From: Iris pallida | Lineage: Eukaryota > Streptophyta > Magnoliopsida > Asparagales > Iridaceae | Assembly: GCA_029216955.1 (NCBI GenBank) | Contig: JANAVB010009598.1 | Location: 25,156,484 to 25,220,483, forward strand | Length of the DNA: 64,000 nucleotides | Direction of reading: 5' to 3' | Shown here: positions 47,094 to 61,198 of the stretch, piece after piece | How positions within the stretch are numbered: position 1 is the stretch's first letter | Layout: each line of letters opens with the position of its first letter | Translations under genes and position numbers: made by a program | The notes under the pieces: model-generated | The model's database searches: none | What the model was told of the DNA's origin: nothing | Seen by the model: the letters and a program-made list of their open reading frames with translations, nothing else

Positions 47094-47600
47094 TTTTTGT
47101 GGACCTATTATCTTTTGCACAATTTGGTCTCTGGGTACAGATAATAAGTTGTATGATGGACCCAGCATATTTACTCAGAGATAATATGGACGTGGTAAAT
47201 ATAGGATACTTCCACTGGGGGTTTTATGTGGACTTATCATCCTTGGCATACCTTAGTTTTAGGTACATATTGATAAGTTGAAAGAAATGAGCAACATATT
47301 TACTCAGAGGTAATATGGACATAGTAAATATGGACTAATTGGTAGAGTTTTCCTACTCAGAGGTAATATGGACATGGTAGGAGTGAACTCTGTAGGGGTT
47401 TATAGAACAACTCAAAGGTAATATGGACGTGGATGTTCTATGGTGCAACAACACAGGGATTGTTGTACAGAATGTTTACTCAGAGGTAATGTGGACATGG
47501 TAAATATTGCTTTTAGCATGATCTGGTGCAGGATCCTGTTTGATGGGGTGTAGAGAAGCAACTCAGAGGTAATGTGGACGTAGTTATTCTTCTACTGGGA
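47094..47600. repeat. Short interspersed repeats downstream of the antisense gene
   Basis: Six copies of an actcagaggtaatatggac-like word occur at about 47174, 47302, 47355, 47409, 47478 and 47557, mostly followed by RTGGTA. A pair of ~110-bp units (gtggacctatta/gtggacttatca) precedes them. No ORF uses them. This is where pol would be expected. Confidence 0.6.
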
Positions 47601-47993
47601 ATAGAATGCAACGGAATAACTGGGTTCCAGGAGTATATGATCTCAAAGAAGGGGTGTGAACTTGGTTTAGTCAAGTTTATCAGTCCTCTCTCTGGGGAGA
47701 GGCAGTACGTTCTCGACGGAGGTCAAGAGTGGTACTTCCTTGAGGATTTGCCGTTGATGGGATGTACGGTTGTTATGTTGGCTGACAGCACCTTCTTGAA
47801 GACTGAGCCGACTGGTGTCGGAGTCCCAAGTTAAAGTTTCAGATGAGTGAGAATGTATGACATCCTCTGTTTTTGATTCTTCTGGAGTTGTTGGAGGCGT
47901 GATGTAGCCTACCTCCCGTCGGGTACGATGATAGTAGTCTTGCGACTTTTCTTGTGGTACTGAAAGTCATAGGGGAAGGCGTCGACCTTTGCC
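47601..47993. other. No gene recognised
   Basis: A plus-strand ORF crosses 47574-47834 without a family match. The rest is non-coding and probably degraded element sequence. Confidence 0.4.
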
Positions 47994-48982
47994 TTAGTTC
48001 AGACCTTGGCTGCTCTTCAAGTTGTAACCCATCTTTTGGATGAGATACTTGGCTCGATCGTTGTACTGGTAGACTTGCATTCTGCCGATGTCGAGTTCTG
48101 GCTCCGTCGGTGGGAGGTCTTGGTTACGCTCGACTTTGCCAAAGATAATGGGCTTCTCGTCCTTGTTCCGAGGCGGGACTATGTAACAGACTCTTTGGTA
48201 CAAGATAACCCGATTTATATGACTCACGGTCGTTATTTATGTTTGTAATAACTGTAGAGCATTATCTAGAGTGTGCATGGTATTCCAATGTGGAAGACTA
48301 GAATAATTGAAAGACACTCTCTTATTGATAAAATACGGGATCTTGTCCCGAGAGATTACATTATCAAGGGATGGAGCATCGACATTAGCCGATATGTACT
48401 CTCCAAGTTCTTTATCGGTGAGAACTGGAGCAGCCTTGGGAGGTTCAGAAGAGTTTTTCGGGAGCTTGCCTCGTGCTGGCTCCTGGGACTGTGCTGAGAA
48501 GGAAGCCAAGGTCTTCTCTTGTGGCCTGACGGGTGTCGACAATTGAGGAGGTCTGCCTTTGAGCCGCACCTTGAGGGGAGCCTCAGTTGGTGTGCCGGGA
48601 GCTGGAGCCTTTCCCCGTAGCTTTGCTACTAGAAGAGCCGCCACTTGAGGGGCTTGCCTTTGAGACGAATCTTCAACGAAGCTTCATTGGATGTCCTGCC
48701 TGGAGAAGCTGGCACCTTTCCACAGAGTTTGACTACCATAGGGGCCGATGTTTGAGGCGACCTCCCATTGAGTCATACTTTTAGGGGAACGTTGATTATC
48801 ATGTCCGCCTCTGAATCAGCTTCGACCTCAGCTTCTGCCTCGTCATCAGCGTCATTGGCTTCATCTCCGAGATGAATTGATTTGTACAAATCAGCGTCCG
48901 TAAAGAAGGCTTCAATCCCTCTGAAGGGATCGACATCAGCAAACTCTGTTCGGATAATGCCGCTGGTGGATACGTATTTCAT
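47994..48982 (-). pseudogene. Tat-like element, protease-adjacent linker with G-patch-like end
   Basis: Minus-strand pieces: an acidic stretch (EANDADDEAEAEVEADSEAD, 48773-48982), a basic Pro-rich piece (48237-48644), and YLIQKMGYNLKSSQGLN (47994-48227), which resembles the G-patch (MGY...GLG) found after protease in Tat-type polyproteins. Frames are interrupted between pieces. No RT follows. Confidence 0.55.
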
Positions 48983-49182
48983 ATATTAATGGAGAGTGGA
49001 TGGCACCACCATGTATTCATGTATCCATGGCCGTTCCAACAGGATATTGTAGTTGACGTCTGCATCCACAACATAGCAAGTCACCTCGGTTTAGAGATCG
49101 CCGATGTGACACTTCAAGCGGATCTTCTCCAGCGGCTCACTCTTACTGGCGTTGAAGCCACTGATGGTAATGTAAGACGCTT

Positions 49183-49701
49183 TCAGGCGATGCATCGGGA
49201 TCCCCAACGTCTGAAGTAGAGTTCAGGAGATGATGCTGAAAGAAGACCCAGGGTCGATCTATATTTGATCCACCTTGATGGCACCGACATACCCTGTGTA
49301 ATACAGGGGTTTGTTGTGCCTATTATTCTTGTGCAGCATATCCTGTTGAGTGAATGTAATGTTGGGGATGATCTCCCCCACATTATGGCAGTACGGACAT
49401 GCTGTAGGATCATCGTCAAGCTGCTTGACCTGACTGACAAAAGACTCGGCGTCTTCAAGGCTTCGTAGAGAGCCTCCCGAGTATCTTTGGATAGGCGGAG
49501 GAGCTCGAATAGGGAAAGCCGTGCTAGAGTACTGGCCAGTTGTGCCAGTATGTCGAAGTTGTGGGACTTGGCTAACCCCGGAGCATTGTCTTTTCGAAGG
49601 GGCATGTCGAAGCAGGCCTCCTTCTGCTTTTGTTTATTAGCTGCAGGAGGTTGGGATGAACCCTCTCCTTGGACAGCTGTGGTGATGATAGGAGGTGTCA
49701 C
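49183..49701 (-). pseudogene. Tat-like protease region, broken
   Basis: FDILAQLASTLARLSLFELL and LSKDTREALYEAL match the conserved pre-protease block. In a shifted frame near 49250-49380 the protease reads FTQQDMLHKNNRHNKPLYYT, GYVGAIKVDQI, stop, IDPGSSFSII, with DPG as the active-site triplet. So at least one frameshift (about 49400) and a stop (about 49262) destroy it. Confidence 0.75.
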
Positions 49702-49733
49702 CTAGGACGGAGCCTCCTATGCTGGATGTTCTG

Positions 49734-50597
49734 CTATGAACACGTTTGTATGGGCATTGCTTCCTCAAGGAAGGAAGTCACCATTCGGCAAGACTTGGTC
49801 TTCTTACCTTTGCTTTTGGAGGTAGAGGGTACCCCCGGTTGAGTCAGCTCTGGAACGAGATCCGGATGAACCCACATGATCTCTCCCTTGGATGTTGTGA
49901 GTGGTGTCAGCCCACCCATATTGTCGCGGGTTGGTGGAAGGTTGACTACTTCCATTGTCGCCTTTGGGATGGGGACGATGCCATTTTGAGCTGTGGTAGG
50001 CGGTAAAGTACCAAACTGGAGCGACACCATGTTGACCGAGACTGTCTTCTCCTCATAATCAACTGAGATGATGTTCACATTAATCATGTGCTGTATGTAG
50101 TCTTTGAGGATATAGCAGTCTTTAGTTAGATGTCCAACGAACCAATGGTTGTGACAATACCTCGGGTCGTCGACTCTGCCTACTTCGTCAGGACGCTTGG
50201 GATCAGGCAACTTGATTTTGTCGCCCTGCTTCAGCATCTCGAAGAGCTGTAAGGTATCCTTATCGTGGAAGGAGTAGAGCATCTTCGATCGTGGTGCGGT
50301 AGGAGGCCTCTGGGCAGGGCCTTGCGTGCTGTTAGACGTATTGACAGTCAACGCTTGCTTTCCTTTCGCTTCGTGGCTGCTACTACTGGTCGCAGGCCGT
50401 TTCCATTTGTCGTTGAAGGTGGGGAAGTTAACCCTCAAAAGGCGAGCATTACGTGCCTTCTTTTCAGCAGCTTCGGCTTCAATGATCAATGTGCTCCAAT
50501 CAGGCATAAGAGTGGAGTTGAGCCAGAGCTTGATTACATGGAGCATGTTCGTGCTGCATGATCCGATGAGTGCATGTTCCGACATGTCCGGAGGCAA
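49734..50597 (-). pseudogene. Tat-like gag, C-terminal part with zinc finger
   Basis: A 287-codon ORF. It has the zinc finger YCHNHWFVGHLTKDCYILKD (CxxHxxxGHxxxxC), typical of Tat/Ogre gag, and KMLYSFHDKDTLQLFEMLKQ before it. It is the longest intact gag piece and is in a different frame from 50610-50945. Confidence 0.8.
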
Positions 50598-50609
50598 CTT
50601 TAGACATGC

Positions 50610-52158
50610 TTATCGAAAACGTTCGATGAAGACTCGAACGGTCTCATTCTCAATCTGCCGCACTTCTATGAGAGACGACATGGTCATGTCTCTTCCTCCG
50701 TCGTAGAATCGATCAAGGAAGAGGCATGTCAAGTCATCGAAGGATGATATGGAGTTGTCAGGGAGACTGCAGTGCCAGTCGTAGGTGACTCCCTTCAAAG
50801 CCTCGACAAATAGGCTTATGAGTAAGGCATCTTCTTTTGGGAGATGCCTCGTCTGAGACTGAAAGTAAGTCAGGTACCGGCGAGGATAATCCTTCCCGTC
50901 GTATGGTGTCAGTGTTTGCGGTTTATACTTGGGAGGATAAACCACTTTGTTCCATTCGAGGGGTAAGGTTGCGGGAGTCCCATCTTCTGGCGATCCTCAT
51001 GTCTACTTCGGGCCTCAAAACGCTCGCGTAGGTCTCTGACCATCTCGACCAAGTCTTCTATCGAGCTGGGAGCAGGTGAAGGTGGTACGGCCTAAAGCTG
51101 GATATTGGAAGGAGCTGACGCTCGCGGTACAGTGTGGTGCTCCGTCCCTGAAGATACCCGTTGAGAAGGTATACTTAATTCTTCGTTGGCCCCTGGATCG
51201 GGGCTGGTGGAGACAGGTGACCTTGCCAGAGTGGTTCAAATATCGAACACCGCCTGGTTCAGGATCTGCATGGAGGCAGAGAGGATTTTGAGACTCCCTT
51301 CAAGAGTGTCTATGCGTTGTACGATGTCTAGCGCTGGAGCGTCTGATTCTCCTTCATCACCACCCCTGCCATGTAAGCTGTCATGACATGGGTGGAAGTG
51401 GATGGATCGGTCGAGGCTTCGCTTTCGACCTCGCTTTTCTATAGAGGGGCTTCTTCTTCTGAGGCATCGTGTTGGCTACCCCCAGCTACGTCAGGGTCAG
51501 TTTGTCGAAGCGCTTCTTCGTCTTCGAGGGGAGGGTTGTCAGAGGCTTGACTATCCCCGGCTGTTGCTTCTGTCAGGGCCTTGCTCCTTGCTCGGGTGCG
51601 TTCGTACACCCTTGGGGACGAGACCACTGTTTTGCCCTTCCTCAGCTGACTCTTGGATGCATAGGCTGAGGAGTTGGTGGTTGTCTTTCTCACGGATGAG
51701 TGGGAATTGGAGGCAACATAACAGGAAGCAATCTTGGGCTCCGCTTTGTCTTCAATTAACACTTTCTCTTCGAGGCGACGTCGGATAAGTGTCATAGATT
51801 GTACTCGTTGAAACACGGACTGCCTCTGTGGTGGAGCCACTGTTTTGTAATAACAGCAGTTGATGGTGACCATAGCACATATGTGCCCTGCGAGGGGCAC
51901 ATTGTGCTTATTGGTCAGCTCTCCTGATCTGCGTTTGTCACTGATCACATTACGCAAATTATGATGGAAGAGTTTCACTTTAATACCCCCATCAGGCGCA
52001 TGGCAAGGCCAAGCACTAGGATGGTCATGAGAATGATGTACCCCCTGATCTGGTTCACGCGCATGAGATACGCTCAGATCATTGGTAGAGGAACAATATT
52101 TATGGCAACTTGAGTCCATTTCATGAGCATCACCCAAGTGGGCACATGGACTCAACAT
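50610..52158 (-). pseudogene. Tat-like gag, N-terminal and central parts
   Basis: The capsid core appears at 50610-50945: PYDGKDYPRRYLTYFQSQTR, ALKGVTYDWHCSLPDNSISS, DDLTCLFLDRFY, the retrotransposon gag domain. Upstream (50950-52158) are low-complexity, charged pieces (51439-52158 open for 239 codons) with stops and shifts between them, in the usual position of the gag leader. Confidence 0.7.
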
Positions 52159-52529
52159 CGCAGTTGCCCAGCCAGACTTAGTTATGCGCCCAAGCAGGAC
52201 AGGAAGATTGAGAGTCGACCCATTTCTGGCACAGATACGCCCGAGTCGACTCAGTACAACTTACCATCAGCAGCACACATGATTTTGAATACATGCTTCT
52301 AGTTTGATGTTGGAGTAGCACATTCGTGGCGCATGGCCTGTGCTGCCTTGGATTTCTTTGTACAAGCCCGCGAAGGCGTATAGTACTCAGAATCTAATTG
52401 TGCCTTACCATGACAGCGAGTGAGTCTGTTGAAGACAGACGATCTCTCCTACGCACCAGAGCTCATGCGTTGGAGATTGGTTACACCTCTGCTCCGTTGG
52501 CGCATCTTCTTCGGCTGAAAAGAAGACGG

Positions 52530-52883
52530 TTAGGGAATGCAGTCAATACTGTATTTCCTAGACAGATATGCGATACCAGCGGGCACATCCTTGTTGCTGA
52601 GAGCGTCAATAGGAAGGGCCAGCTGCGGTGGCGCATCCCCTTTAGTGATGGTGCCAGGTGCATCGGCCTTGCGCACCCAGACTTGGCGAGTCTTCTTCGA
52701 CTTTGGCAGCCGCTTCGAAGGACTCGCGCTGCCTTCAGAGATGAACTCCTTATACGCCTGTTGATTGAGGCACACTACAAGTGTTTTATGGGAGGAGCCG
52801 AGTTTGATGTCGTCAGATTGTGACACAACTTTCTCATTGGAGAAGAAAGAGGTCCGCAACAGAGTCGCCAGCTTGTTTGCCAT
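52530..52883 (-). CDS. Leader ORF overlapping LTR end and primer-binding site
   Basis: 117 codons from an ATG at 52883-52881, ten bases inside the LTR end, reading through the primer-binding site (MANKLATLLRTSFFSNEKVV). The product is basic and unrecognised. It may be the first part of a gag precursor or chance. Confidence 0.35.
   Translation of the reverse strand: MANKLATLLRTSFFSNEKVVSQSDDIKLGSSHKTLVVCLNQQAYKEFISEGSASPSKRLPKSKKTRQVWVRKADAPGTITKGDAPPQLALPIDALSNKDVPAGIAYLSRKYSIDCIP
52853..52870 (-). promoter_or_regulatory. Primer-binding site of the Tat-like element
   Basis: TGGCGACTCTGTTGCGGA, close to the tRNA-Arg-type TGGCGACTC site of Tat/Ogre elements, three bases inside the 5' LTR. Confidence 0.8.
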
Positions 52884-54979
52884 TAAAACTCTTTGAGATT
52901 AATGTTTTTAATTACAAACAGAACAGAGTACAATATAGGACTTAGATGTAGTCCTAAGAGTACACTTTTGTTTTTATTTGGGCACTGTATCGATGGAGCG
53001 AGTGGTAATACGTTGACTTTGTTGACGATCTGACGACGATCTTGAACTCTCTGAACGTCTGGGTTGCTCTGGATGTCGGAGCGTTGCGAGGAGAAGTGGA
53101 CGTTAAGTGTCTCTTCTGGCCTCTATATATGGATATAACAGTCTGTCTGTATATATCTCTCGGTCTGTGTGTGTCCGTCTGTCATGAAGGAGTGATCCTT
53201 CTATTTATAGATAGAAGGCTTGTTGCACATGCGCGCATATGACGGATGCGTCTGGACGTGGAAATGCCACGTGGCTGATGCTGGCAGGGGCGCATGGACG
53301 ATGCGCCCCAAGTTGTAGTAGAATTTTCTCGAACTGCTTCGTTGGGCGGCGGAGGAGCTGACACGTGGCAGTTGCTGACATTTGGTTGTTGCTGAGATCT
53401 TAGGTGGTTACCACCCATTCTTTGAATAGAACTGAGCTAAAGGATGCATGGCGTATGCCTGTAGCTCAAAGATCTCGGTTTTGGAGGAGAGTGATCTGTC
53501 GGGGTGTGCCTAGGATCGGGCATATGAAGGCGACTTAGTCCTATAATTTTTAGGCAACATAGACAAGTCTAGACGCATGGCTTTTGAGGCGCATGCAGAG
53601 CTTCGCATCAGGTTGCGTCTAGGATCAGGCGCAGGGAAGGCGACTTGGTCTTATGACTTTTAGGAGTCATGAGCAAGTCCAGGCGCATGGCTTTTAAGGC
53701 GCATGCAGAGCTTAGTCTTTTGTTGCTTGAGATCAGAAATGAGCTTAGGGAGCGTATGACCACTGGAGCGTACGTCGTCTTCTGGATGCATGGCCATGAG
53801 GCACATATGAATGATCGATCGGCCACGTGGCAGTTGTTGCCAACCCAAGGTGTAATAATGGTGCTTACATATGCGGCTCTTTATTTTCTGCAAAGGGCTG
53901 CTGATTGGACGGCTCTTGGAATGCGTTGCCGCCTTTGTCATTCAGCATTAAATGCTTGATGGTAATCAGTTTGAAGAGGGTGCATCGGTTAGTGCCCTTT
54001 TGGGTGCATGGGTCTCTGGCCCATTTGGGCGCATTCCTGAGGAGCGCATGATGTTGATGGCGCATCAGCCAGGTGTCGCATCCTTTTTGGCCTGTCTGTT
54101 GAGTTTTTCGAGGCTTTGATTTAGCTAAATACGAGAAGACGAATTCATTTGCTATTAATGCAAATTCATTGCATGGAATTTAGAAAGTTGGCCATTTAGC
54201 ACTCGGGTGTAGGCTGCCCGTGCTTATAAATAGCCGCATGAAGGAAAGCTTTGCTTCCATTCTTCATTTCGACATAAAGATGAACTTGGCCGGAGCTCCG
54301 CCTTGGCGAACTGCCAAACTCAATTTTTGTAGAAGTCTTGATGATGAGCTCTTCCCGAGGGTGAAGATGCGCTGCCCCAGTCTTCCCGTTCCTCTGAGCT
54401 TCCGTGATAGTGTCTGTTGCATCCAATTATCGGGATCGTCGAGACCCGACACATGCCGATGGTGCCTCTTGCATCCAAAGATCGGGGCGGCCGCACTCCA
54501 TCTTTTGTTATGCTTGAAGCTCCACAGGCTGCCGAGTGTGCCTGTTGTTTTCAAAGATCGGGGCGTCGTACCACGATCTTTGTCGGGCTAGGAGAGCTCC
54601 TCCTCCTGCTAGACAAGGGCTGATTGACTTTGATGCGCCTGTGCTAAAATGACGAGAAGACGCGTCTAGATGAGACATCAGAGGGATGCACCTGACGGAT
54701 GATGCGCCTGGCATGGGGCACATGGCAGTTGCTGTGCCTGGCTGTAGCTTTAGGATCTTTCTTTTTGTAGAAGTTCTCCTTTGTAAAGCCCTTTTTTTAG
54801 ACATGTAATAGACTTTCATATGAAATAAAAGCCTTATTTTGATGTCTATACTTTTGATGTCTTTTGCTGTGCCAAGTACTTTGTTTGAACTCCCTGGCGC
54901 CTGTTTGAGTCTAGCCGTATAGTGTTAAGCGCATAAGAATTCTGGTCTATAGATGTACATGAAATTCCATGCTTCTATA
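52874..54979 (-). repeat. 5' LTR of the Tat-like element
   Basis: 2106 bp, direct copy of 42607-44711 with visible scattered substitutions, followed by attcc. Confidence 0.92.
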
Positions 54980-56506
54980 ATTCCTTCGTAGCATATGTTG
55001 TGCGATGAATGGAATGTTGCCGTACCAACTTGTTTATGGTCATCCTTGACCAAGACCTCTCCTACTACTTTGATGAAACATAGTCCATTGTGGGCAATGT
55101 TAAATAAATAGCACCTTAGCTTTCTATAGAGTCTGTGACTACGATCAGAAGTACCACATATCCTTATACACCTCCTTGAAATTTGATCTTCTTAGGAGTC
55201 CTATTACCGTGCTTTCCATGATAACTAATTTATGTAGGTTGAATAGAACCTCGAACTTAGTGTACTCTATCTCTTGGAATGGGTTTCCATTCGTAATCGT
55301 TCTTCCACCTGTTTGGAAGTTGTAATATGATCTTCGTATTGCATTTTATATTCCTTCGCTCGTGCGTTTAGATGACCAAAGTAAAAGATCGCAACCTTGA
55401 TTCTTCAAATTCGGTTCTATCATAGAATTATATCTTAGTTTTAGTCGAGAACAAATTTCTAAAATGTATAGGCAAGCCTCTCCAATAATTAACAAATGAT
55501 TGGGGTAGATTGGTTCCAATTAAACTAATTAAACAGTGGTTCATGACGTCCACTCCTATCCGTATCATTTGATACCTCGACCGTGACTTTGATATATGGA
55601 GCACAATACCAGCATTTTCCTTCCAACAAATTTTACACTCATGAACTAGACTAATCAAGCTACACACATGACATACATATCCCACACAAACACACCTTTC
55701 TATGCTCCATTTTGATTACACCACATGTATGACGCATTTCTCCGTAGAATAAATCATAAAATGCCTATTTTTGTTCCATTTGAGTTTAACCATGCAGATA
55801 TCGAACCATTCCCTTAAACCAAACTAAACCCCTATAATCCATGCAAGATGCGTCACACCTATGACATATGTCTCTCACCCAAGCAAGTCCATGCCTCTTA
55901 CACAACACCAAACACCAACCCGCACACGTTAGTCGTTATGACTTAAAGATTCAAACACTTACCTATTCTAAATCTATAGCAAGGTTCTGCATTATTATGG
56001 ATTCTCACCTCTTAGTTATCCATGTTAGGCGAAGACTGAAATCCCGCTGAACTAACACGTTCTAGTTACAATCGAACAAGAGATTCCTACCCCCTTGTTG
56101 AAAGTATGACCGATAGGAACATTGTTAATTTGTAATAACCCTTCTATAGAAGTTATTGACCAAGAACACCATGACAATATCTAGTCTCACTTAGAATTCG
56201 TGGCTACGGTCCGAAGTGTCCAATATTCTCATGCCTCTCCCTAGAAATTTGATCTCTCCGAAGTCTTGTAACGACAATTTTCACGGCTAACCAACTTCTA
56301 TAAGTTGGGTAGGGCCTTGAACCAAGAATACCCCATCTCATAGAATATGGAGCTAGTTCAGATTCTTTTCATAACTGTCTCCTCCGTCATTTCGAAAACC
56401 GAGTTACGATTTGACATATTACTCTCCCTACATATTCAATCTCATTATTCTTTGATATTAGGCTTATTTTAATTTCGAGGACAAAATTCTTATAAGTTGG
56501 GTAAGA
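54980..56506 (+). other. 3' interior of the older Gypsy element, diverged long tandem repeats
   Basis: 54985-55380 resembles 56060-56450 (both contain gaaatttgatct followed by aagtc/gagtc and a taggttg/taagttg block), and 55390-55830 resembles 41690-42250. So units of about 1.1-1.3 kb are repeated. It ends tttcgaggacaaaattct and a purine tract at 56494-56506. Confidence 0.6.
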
Positions 56507-57506
<1,000 letters not shown>

Positions 57507-60500
57507 TGTCACGACCCGCACCCTAGAATAAGGGCACGTGACGTGGGTACGTCCAGCCTACGCCGCAGTGTCGGCGGTAGAACGCTGTCCTAGGTCATAA
57601 CATCTAACAGATAAGGGTAATATACAGTTATACTCCCCTAATGAGGGTGACATAACAGAATATAACTCAACCACATCTAAACCCAATTTAATGGACTATG
57701 ATCTGATTGTAGTACGCTGAAATATAACTAATAAAGTAACATCACAGGCAAGTAAACTAGTCTCATCCATGAAATATAGTAATAGATAACTGAATGGAAA
57801 ATAATCAGTGCCACAGAATCCAAATTTCAACTATAGCTAGAGGAGAACAATCCACTAAATAAGTAAATGAGTACATCTGGAATGAAAATGAACTAGCAAA
57901 TAGAAATGAACGGAATACTGGAAATGAAACCCACGTCTGAAGATGTAGCTAGCCTCCAGAGGATCAAGGCTGCGGCTCCACCTCAAAGTCGTCGTCAACA
58001 AGTCCCTCTACTCCGTAATCAGCCGGGAATAAGTGCTCGTCAAGCTCTGGAAAAGATACCAGGTCCTCAGAGGGACATAAAAAATACACAGGAAATCGAC
58101 ATGCATGATAATACTGAGCAGTAATGTAAAAGTAACTATAAAGTATACAACCAAGTATTTCCCTAACCAAACAAGGACAGGAAACACAAGGTAAGCAATA
58201 AAGTGTTCTAACCATCTATGTGTAAATGCACTCGAGACATCTCTAGTGGCACATGAGAAGGGGAGAAGAAGAAGAAACTGCCACCAAGCGTTCTACGGTT
58301 TGAGAAACGAGGGGCTACGAGCATCTAGCGTACATTGGAAACAGAAATTCTTATACACCACTAGTAGACTCTCCCCACCCAATGTACTCGTACCGTATAC
58401 GCGGTACGAACAATATGCAAGACGTCATAGTAAATTTAGTATAACTAAACCAAACTGCTACAGACTCAAGATCATATGTTAATGGCCAGTCAACACAGAA
58501 CCTCTGCACTCAACTCACTCATATGTGATACGTGTCTGAGACAGTGTCAAGTTTATACTAACTCTATATAAGGTAGTCATCAATGGAGACGAGTGCACAC
58601 GATAGTAATAACTGGCAAATATAAATACTGTATAGTAAATGTCAAGCAAGGTGTACATGCCTGTGTCCAGCAACTGAGTATCCGGGTCCAAAGTAGAGTC
58701 CGAGTCCCAAGAAGCAAATAATCCTAAACAAGATTTATCTCTAATTAATTACTAATTAAACAAATTAAACAAATTAAACAATTCATTTAATTGCTAAGTA
58801 ATCTTTAATTTAAATTAATCTATTATTACTAGCTAACTAGTATCACTATTTATGAACAATAATAAGTATGTAAAATATACTTATTATCATACAATTTATA
58901 TTCTGAAATTTATACACAACCAAATATTTAATCATTAATTGATTAATTAATTATAATTAATTAACCAACCAATTTAATACACATATGTACACACAATTCC
59001 TAATAATACTAACAAAAATAGTAAAAATCTTTAAAAATCATTTTTAGTCTATTTTAATAATAAACTAAATAATATCAGAATAATAAATATATATTATATA
59101 TATAATTTACAGAAAATGAATTATTACCATTAAACTATTTATTAAATAACTAGATGAATAATAACAATAAGTACTTAATAATTCTAAATAAATCCAAATA
59201 AATCACCACCAACCTTAAATTTGATCATTAAAGCTAAATTCACAATAGTAACACATAATTAATAATTATTTAAATTAATAAATAATTATTACACAATTTA
59301 ATACATAATACTAAACATGATTCTCAAAATTACTTTTAAATCTTAAAAACTTCGTAAATATATATAAAATATATAAAATAAATTCCTAAATATCATATTT
59401 ACACATTTCTAACAGAATCTTATCACTTCACAAAATTACAATATTTATATAATTAATAACAATTAATTATATAATATATATAACTTATTTAATAAATCTA
59501 GAAATTATCCAAGTAAATCTAAATAATTACAAATAACTATAATTAAATATTGGAATTATTTTTATACAGAAGAGTATATTTTTACAAACATTTTCTATTC
59601 AATAAATATTATTTAATTTCTAACCAAATAAATAATATAAATTGAAAACAGTATTTAATAATTGATTTGATTAATACAAAACTCACAAGATAAATCTAAA
59701 TAAAATATTTTAAAAACCAATAAAATATTGGAAAAACTTCCATAATATACTTTATATTTAAATCTATATTTTCCATATAAATTATATTATTTAATTATTT
59801 ACTAATTAAATAATATGAATCAAACAGAATTAATTAAACAATTTAAATTTACTATTTTTCACATAAAAAAATTATAAATTAAATTCTATAAATTCTGGAA
59901 AAATTATTTTAAAATACTATATTAATTGTACAAACTTTTTCATCTACAAAGTTTTATTTAATTCATAATAAAATTATTACTTAAAGATTAAAACAGTAAA
60001 CTTAATTATTTAATTACTAGCATCGAAAACTCATAATTAAATAAAAATAAATAATAATAATTAATATTAATTCTCACAACAATTAGGGCAGAACCTCTAC
60101 TTATTTACCAATGATTTCCTACAATCAGATCTAATTAATTATCAATTATTACACAATAACAATCATTCAATAAAACTAAATAATCAGATTTTAAACCCTA
60201 AAACTAGGGTTAAAGCATACAAGGGGGGTTTTCCCACATGGCAGCGCCACGTGGTAGGTCGGGGCTACCTGGCCACGCCGCAGGGGGTGGCTCACCGTCC
60301 GGGGGGGTGGCGCCGACGAGAGGGTCGCCGGGATCAGCGGGCGGGTCGGCTGCTGCGCACGAGCGCGGGTAGCGCCGCGTCCTCCGCCGTTCGACGGCGA
60401 GGTGCCTCGGTTGGGGGAGGAGATAGGCGAAGGAAAGGGTCGCCGGAGGTGGCTAGGGGTGGCGGTGATGATGGGAAGAGATGGAGTTGTGTGAAGTTAG

Positions 60501-60774
60501 GGTTAGGGTTGAGAGTAGATCGGATGATACATATATATGAGATCCATAAGTTTAGGAAACCCTAATGGGTTTGGACCTAAGTTAGGGTGAGGGTAGTTGG
60601 CCCATGGGCTGAGCTAAGGTTAGGGTTGGGACACATGAAATGGGTTTGGGTTTGCTCTGTATTGAAACACCATATCTATATAAGTATAGATATATATATA
60701 ATCTAATAATAAAACTAAATAAATAGTAACACTATATATATATATATATATTTTTTTTTTCTATATATATATAA

Positions 60775-60847
<73 letters not shown>

Positions 60848-61011
60848 TTAGAGTTCCTAATATAATGCACACACAAACACTTTCATATATATATACATAT
60901 ATATCCAAACTTTATAAATAATTAATAATTAGTATACTAACATTTATTTAAAAAAATAACAAAATTTAGTAACAAATAAAATAAATAAAATTTTTTTTGA
61001 GGGGTTTTACA
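57507..61011 (-). repeat. Tekay-like 3' LTR (3.5 kb)
   Basis: Reads TGTAAAACCCC to GTCGTGACA on the minus strand. 58740-60200 is extremely AT-rich. 60230-60500 is GC-rich, with a repeated gttagggttagggtt near 60496-60515 next to a TATA-like tcatatatatg. (TA)n lies at 60720-60845. The U5 hairpin is at 57558-57580. A short plus-strand ORF over 60251-60565 is probably accidental. Confidence 0.9.
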
Positions 61012-61198
61012 TTCTCCCCAACTTATTAAAATTTCGTCCTCGAAATTGAAAACAAGTTGGGATTAAAAGAAAACATACAATTATTGGCACTAAAATCATA
61101 TTTTCCTAATTCCAAAAAATTCCTAGTTATTAACACAGAATTAAAACAGACGAAATCTAAAAGAATGACAATTGTAAAATTAAATCATACCAGACGCC

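Larger units (their letters stand above)
42607..54979 (-). mobile_element. Tat-like Gypsy element, no RT/INT, with an antisense gene
   Basis: Two 2.1-kb LTRs (42607-44711 and 52874-54979) flank an 8.2-kb interior, with the perfect duplication attcc (42602-42606, 54980-54984). On the minus strand the primer-binding site TGGCGACTCTGTTGCGGA (52853-52870) is typical of Tat/Ogre-like elements. The polypurine tract gaaaggggtct adjoins the 3' LTR at 44712-44722. Decayed gag and protease are present. RT, RNase H and integrase are not found anywhere in the interior. The place where they would be holds short repeats and a plus-strand gene. Tat-lineage elements are known to carry extra, often antisense, ORFs near the 3' LTR. 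Confidence 0.9.

Noticed and set aside
60251..60565. GC-rich 104-codon plus-strand ORF.
   Set aside because: Lies antisense in the promoter/leader part of the Tekay LTR; Arg/Gly-rich composition reflects GC bias.
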